Origin: Chloroflexota bacterium
GTDB lineage: Bacteria; Chloroflexota; Anaerolineae; CG2-30-64-16
DNA length: 34,897 bases
NCBI GenBank assembly: GCA_026389845.1
Contig: JAPLHB010000162.1
Location: 1-34,897 of the forward strand
Reading direction: 5' to 3'
Shown here: piece by piece, positions 13,001 to 19,000 of the stretch
Numbering within the stretch: position 1 is the stretch's first letter
Layout of the letters: each line of letters opens with the position of its first letter
Position numbers and translations under genes: made by a program
Notes under the pieces: model-generated
Seen by the model: only the letters and a program-made list of their open reading frames with translations
The model's database searches: none
What the model was told of the DNA's origin: nothing

Positions 13001-16000
13001 CGTCCACAAACGCGGTCTCGCCGGGCGGCTCGTCCAATGGCAGGTGCAGCGCCATGTTCAGGCTGTTATAGAGGGCTTTGACCGCCTCGCCATCGAGGAT
13101 CTGGCGGTAGAGCTGCACTTCGTCCAGCGCGCCGCGGAAGGGCAGCGAGTCGTGCTGGTACTGGTAATGCAGATAGCCCATGACGTCGCCGTCAAAGCGG
13201 AGACACCGGTCGGCAGGACAAGGACACTCGTAAAATGGGGTGGTGCATACGCTGGGCGCATTCGTGGCTATGCCGGAATCGGTGATCCTGAAGGTGTGGC
13301 TCGCGATGGCCTGGTCGTCACCGTTGCGCGCGCTGCCGCACTTCGGATCGCTGTCGTTCTCCCAGATTTCCAGAGTCGCGGCGTCGGTGAAGGTGGGGGC
13401 AGCGTTCATGGCGACCACATCGTCCCCGCTCACATCTTGGCTGAGGATCTCATGCCCATCGAACGCCATGCACAACTCAGCCGAACCGGGGTCGTGTTCG
13501 TGCCAGATGTCCGCGCTCGTGAACGTGACCACCCCGTTCCGGTTGGACTGGCCGATCTCGAAACTCTGGGTGGCGGCCGGCGTCTTGCCCGCGAACACAG
13601 CCGAGTTGGTATCCTTCAGCTCGCCGTTGACGTAGAGCGTCACCACACCATCGCCGAACGTGAGCACGACATGATTCCAGATCCCTTCGGTCAGCACACC
13701 GTAGGGGCTTTCGTAGTAGCCAGCCCAGCCGCTGGCGGTTGCGAAGCCAAAGCGCAACCGGTTGTAGAGGCCGCTCAGATAAGGATTCGCATCGGTATGA
13801 TAGATGACCTGGCGCTGCAGCGTGGCATACGCGCCGCTCGCGGCGCTCTGCCAGCCCAGGATGCCCTCCGGCTGCCAGGCAACACACGTGAAGTTGATGC
13901 CTTCGTAGGCGTATTCGAGGCAGGGGGCGTCAGCCGTCGTGGTGTCCGGCTTGACCCAGGCCGCCAGGGTGAAGTGGCCCTCGCTCAGATCCAGGTTGGC
14001 ATTCGAGCCGACGCTGATGTATTTGTTTTGTCCGTCTAACTGGAGGCCCTGGCCTAGAATGCCGGTCGTCGCGGCGGGGCAGTGAGCGCCGGTGCATTGG
14101 CCGGTGATGCCGAAGGTGGATGAATCGTTGTACCGCAATCCGCCGGATTGCAGCGTCGTCGGGTTTTCGAACTTCATGTCGAACACGGGCCGGTCGAAGA
14201 GGCCGTGCACCTGGGCCGCGGTCAAGCCGCTGTCGTAGAGGCGCGCGTCATCGAGCAGGCCGGTGAAGTTGACGCGGCCGGCCAGCGTGCTGTGGCCGAT
14301 GAAGATACCGTTTGAATCGGCCGTGGCTGCGCCGGTTGCGGTCCCGCTCGCCACCTGGACGCCATCCACGTAGAGCTTCTGGCTGCCGGCCTCGCCGCCG
14401 TGGGTGTGGACGACATGATGCCACTGGTTATCGGCATATGTGGCAGCGGTGCTGCAGCGGGTCTCAGCGATTGCGGTGTAGTACACGTCAGCGCACGCCT
14501 TGCCACCGCTCAGATAGACCTGCGTGCCCTGCTCAGTGTTGACGGCGTAGAGCGTGCCGTTGGCTTGGCTCGTCTTGAACCACAACGAGATGGCATATTG
14601 GGTCTCGTCGGGATCGGCCGGCGAGGCGAGATAGCTGCTGCCGTCGAGGCTCAACGCGTTGCCATAGCGACCGCCCGTCGCCGACGGGCACGCGCCGGTG
14701 CAGGTGGCGTCGTTGGGCGGAAAACTACCCGACCGATCCGCGGTGGTAGGATCCTCCATCGGCAGCCATAGCTTGACGCCCTTCGCCAGCACACTCCAAT
14801 CGGTGACGAGCGCGCCGGCCGACTGCGTCAGGCTGTAGACGCCGGTCGCGGCCGCGCTGTTCACGCCTACCGTGCCGCTGATCGTTTTCTCCTGCGTGGG
14901 TTGCAGGATGAACGATTGAGGCAACATCGTGCCGGCGTCTTGAGCAGGCGGGAAGGTCGTGCTCAATAAGCCCTGCATGTAGCGGTTCAGCAACTCGTTC
15001 TTGAGCGTGGCCGAGTAGTGGAGCGTGTCGCTCGGCTTGACGAAGCCATCCGTCTGCGCATAACCGCCGCCGGCCTGCTCTTGCACCTGCGTATCGAAGG
15101 TCAGCACCTTGTTGTTCGACCAGACGTTGGGATTGAAGCCGTAGAGCTGCTCCTGCGCATCGGTCAGCCCATCGCCGTCGGTGTCCACCTTCAGCGGGTT
15201 CGACGTGACCCAGGCGCCCTCCTGCACACCGTCCGGGGTGATGCGGTAGACGAACATCCAGCCGCCGATCCCTTCTGTCCGGTCGTTGTCGCCATCCTGG
15301 TCGAAGATGTCCTGGTGGGAGACCTCCTCACTGTCCCACAACCCGTCACCGTCGGTGTCTACCCGCGCGGGGTCGGTGCCTGCGCGCGCCTCTTCGTAAT
15401 CGCTCAGGCCGTCGCCGTCGGTGTCTTGCCGCGTCGGATCACTGCCGGTTTGCAGTTCGTACTTGTCGCCCAGGCCGTCCAGGTCGCTGTCCCACAATGC
15501 ATCGTTCGGGTCGGCCGTGTAGGGCAGGCCGTCGCCGTCTGCGTCGAGCAGCCGCGGGAATCTGAACCGGGCGTCGCCATCCTGGCCCCAACTCAAGGCG
15601 ACGCCGCCGCCGGGCAGTGCGACCAGGTCGTAGAACCCGTCCAGCGTGGTCGGGAAGATGTCAAAGATCAGACTGTCGCCGAGGGGGTAATGCAGGCTGT
15701 CGCGTTGCGTCTCGATGACGCAAATCCCGAGATAGCAGTTCTCCACCGGGATCGCGTATCCCTCGGTCAGGTTGACCGTCAGGGTCCGGTTGATCCCTGC
15801 CTCGGGCAGCGGTACATCTACCGTCGGCACGGTCCGCTCGATATATACCGGTTCGGGATAATGATACCCAGTGGCGGACTCGGCCGGCGTGCCGTCAACG
15901 TACTCCCACTCGTCCTCCATGTCGTAGCGGTCCAGGCCATCGTGGATGTCCGCCTCTGCGGTCTGCATCTCGTACTCAAAGGTGGAACCGCGGAGTTTTT

Positions 16001-19000
16001 CATCGCTCCAATAATACCAATAGGCCGAGCCGATGTTGCTCGGCATGTCCATCATGTCAATGGTGTTGGTCAGCGCGATGCCCACCTTTAGATAGTTGCC
16101 CGTGGTCATCCCCTTTTCCGGATACACGAGCCTGTTGGCGTCCATCTCGCCGAACACCAACCGGCCGTCCGCTGAGAGGTCAACCATCTGGTTGCTCGCA
16201 AAGATGAACCAGGCGAGGAACGTCCCGACCAGCCCCTCGATGCCGCCGCAGAGCCAGTCGCCCGCGTCATTGTACGGATCGGTGTCCCCTTCCGCCTCCT
16301 GATCCCAGCCAAAGACCGCACAGAGCGCCGTGATGAGCATGTCAATCAACTGGACGATGCCCTGGATGATCGCACCCACGATCGGGATCAGCCCGATGAT
16401 GAACATAATCACCAGCACGATCGTCTGGCCGATCGTCTGGGCGATCAGGTTGCCCAGATCCTTGAGAGAGAGGTCCGAGAGCGCGACCTGCACCGCAAAG
16501 AGGGCCCAGGTGATCACCCCGGAGATGATCCAGCCGGCGGCCCCCAGCTTGCCGCTGACGCTTTTCAGGCTTTGCGTCACGGTAGCTACCTTGGCGACGC
16601 CGGATATGATATTCGCGGCGCTCTTGATCGCATCAATCGTCCCCTTGAGCTGGACGATGATCCCGACCACCATGATGGCGTAACCGACGATCGTCATCGG
16701 ATCACCGCCGCTGAGGGCGGCCGCGGCGATGCATGCCACCACCGCGGCCGCGCCGATCGCGATGGCTACGATCGAGCCGGCGCCCAGGGTGACTCTGGCG
16801 GAGGTTCGCTCCACGTTGTTGATCGTGACGAAGAGGCTGTTGAGGCTGAACGTCTCGAGCCAGGCGTTTTTGATCCCCCGGAATCCCTCCCCCAGGGCCT
16901 GCAGGACAGACTCCTGCTTGCTGAGGGCCGACACCTGGGCAAAGGGCAACGCCGCCAGGGTATTCAAGCTCATCTGCGCGGACCAGGATTGCGCAAAGGC
17001 ATCCACGAAATTGGTGACGAAGTCGGCGATGATCCAGTAGGAGCTGGTTATCAGACCGCCGACCCCCTCAGCGATGCCTATATCGGTCTCGGCATCACCG
17101 CCCGGCTGCCACAACAGCAGTACGTTAAGTTGCGGCCCGCTGTTGGCTGAACCGAACTGCACCAGGTTCGTCAACCCCCGGTTCAGCGCCAGGAAAAGGC
17201 TGCGAGCCACGAGCATCTGGCCGGTGATGGCCGCCTCAGAAGTGCCATAGGGATTCGCGTCCCTGGGCAGGCTGCGGAAGGCATCCTCGAACTGCACTTC
17301 CAGCTTGTCCCAATACTCGGCGATGGGGTAAGATTCCCAGCCGATGACCTTCCCATCCGGGCCCTGGCTGCCGTTGTAGCGATAGGGCGACCAACTGATC
17401 GAGGCGAAGGTGCTGGAATCGTGACCGTCGAAGTCCAGGGTCACAGTACCGTTCGCGATGCCGGCCGCATCTGCCAGGTTGAGGCCGATGAAGGTCTCTT
17501 CACGTGCAAAGAGCAGCGTCGGGGTGATGGGCCGGTAGCCGCTGAAGTTTTCCTGCAAGATGGCGCGCGTCTCCTGCGCTGCCAGCAGGCCGATGTAGTC
17601 CCCGTGAGGGTAGGAGAAGGTCTTGACGTTGAGCGCGTTCTGGGGAATGCCCCAGCGCCGATCGTCGCCGTCGGGCACGCTGCCGCTGCTGTCGAACCGA
17701 TCCTGGATGGTCTCGTCCGTGCCGTTGCGCGCCACTACGCCGAGATCGCGAACGTTGTTGTCATCCTCATCGCGGCCAATGACGAAGGAATTCAACAGGC
17801 CGCGCGCCAATTGCCACAGGCGGTCGTCGGCATTGCGGTCGTTGTCGTTGACCGGGGCTTCCCAGGCTACGGCCACGTCCAGGCCCAGGTCCGCGCGCGC
17901 GGCCAGACCCGTCAAGTACCACGATTCATCATAAGTCTGCACGACCTGGCCGATGTCGGCCGTGCGGTGGGTGATGCACCAGCCCCAGCGTTCGTTGTTG
18001 TACTGCTCCGCGTCGTCTTGCGCCGCGGTCGAGGGCACGAACCCCGTGGTGTCGCACTGGTCGGTGAGCATCTGCACCAGCCAGACCACGCGCACTTGCT
18101 GAGCCTGCTGCCAGGCGTCGGCGACCGCCGGCCAGTAGATCATGCGGGCCGAAAAGGCCACGTTGGCGCCGCCAGTCGGGTCGGGCACCACGCTCAAGGG
18201 GATGTAGGCCAGCAGCGTGCCGTCGTCGTTCTTCTCGCGCACGGAGATGCCATAGGGCTGCAACGGCGCGGGGTCAATCATCTTGTCGCTGTACGGCCCG
18301 TTGATGATGTTGCCGATGGGCTGGCAGGCCGTCTTCCCGCCGCCGGTGATCTCGAACACGTGCTTGCCGTTGGCCAAGCCGGTCGTGCGCAGATTGGCCG
18401 GAGCAATGGTAGCCGTCCCACCGTCTCCCACGCTGAGCGCAGAGCCCAATACGGGCGCGCCCGAAGCGGGACACGTGCCCGTATAGATGTTCACGCTGTA
18501 GGTCTGTGCCGTGTCGGCGAAGGTGAAACGCAGATCGGTCTTGGTGGTGTCGGTCGCGTTCTGCTGCAGATGTACCGTGGCCGAGATCGCGCCACGTACG
18601 GCCACATCAAGCGCCGGCACGGTCAACGACAGCGGCACCGTCCCGTTGATCTCGATCTCCAGCATCGGGATTAGCCGCATGTCGCCGTAGGCGGTGCGCG
18701 GGTCGCCCTGACTGGCCGCGGCGTTGCCGGTGGCGAAGGTCGTGTTCTTCGCGTGCTGGACCTGCCCTTCGCGGTCGGTGCTGGGCCAGTCCAACACGTT
18801 CATGGCGTAGGTGAGATGCTTGGCGTCCACCGGGCGGAGTTGGATGTCCACGAAGGTCGGCTTGTTCGCCGGCAGGCTGTTGATCTTCAAACTGAACGGG
18901 TGCGTCGCGTCGAAGGACTGCGGGGCAGTTGGGTTGTAGGTCTTGCCGTCACTGCCCAGGCTACCGCCAGGGGTCAGGTCGGCCTGATCGGGCACGCCGT

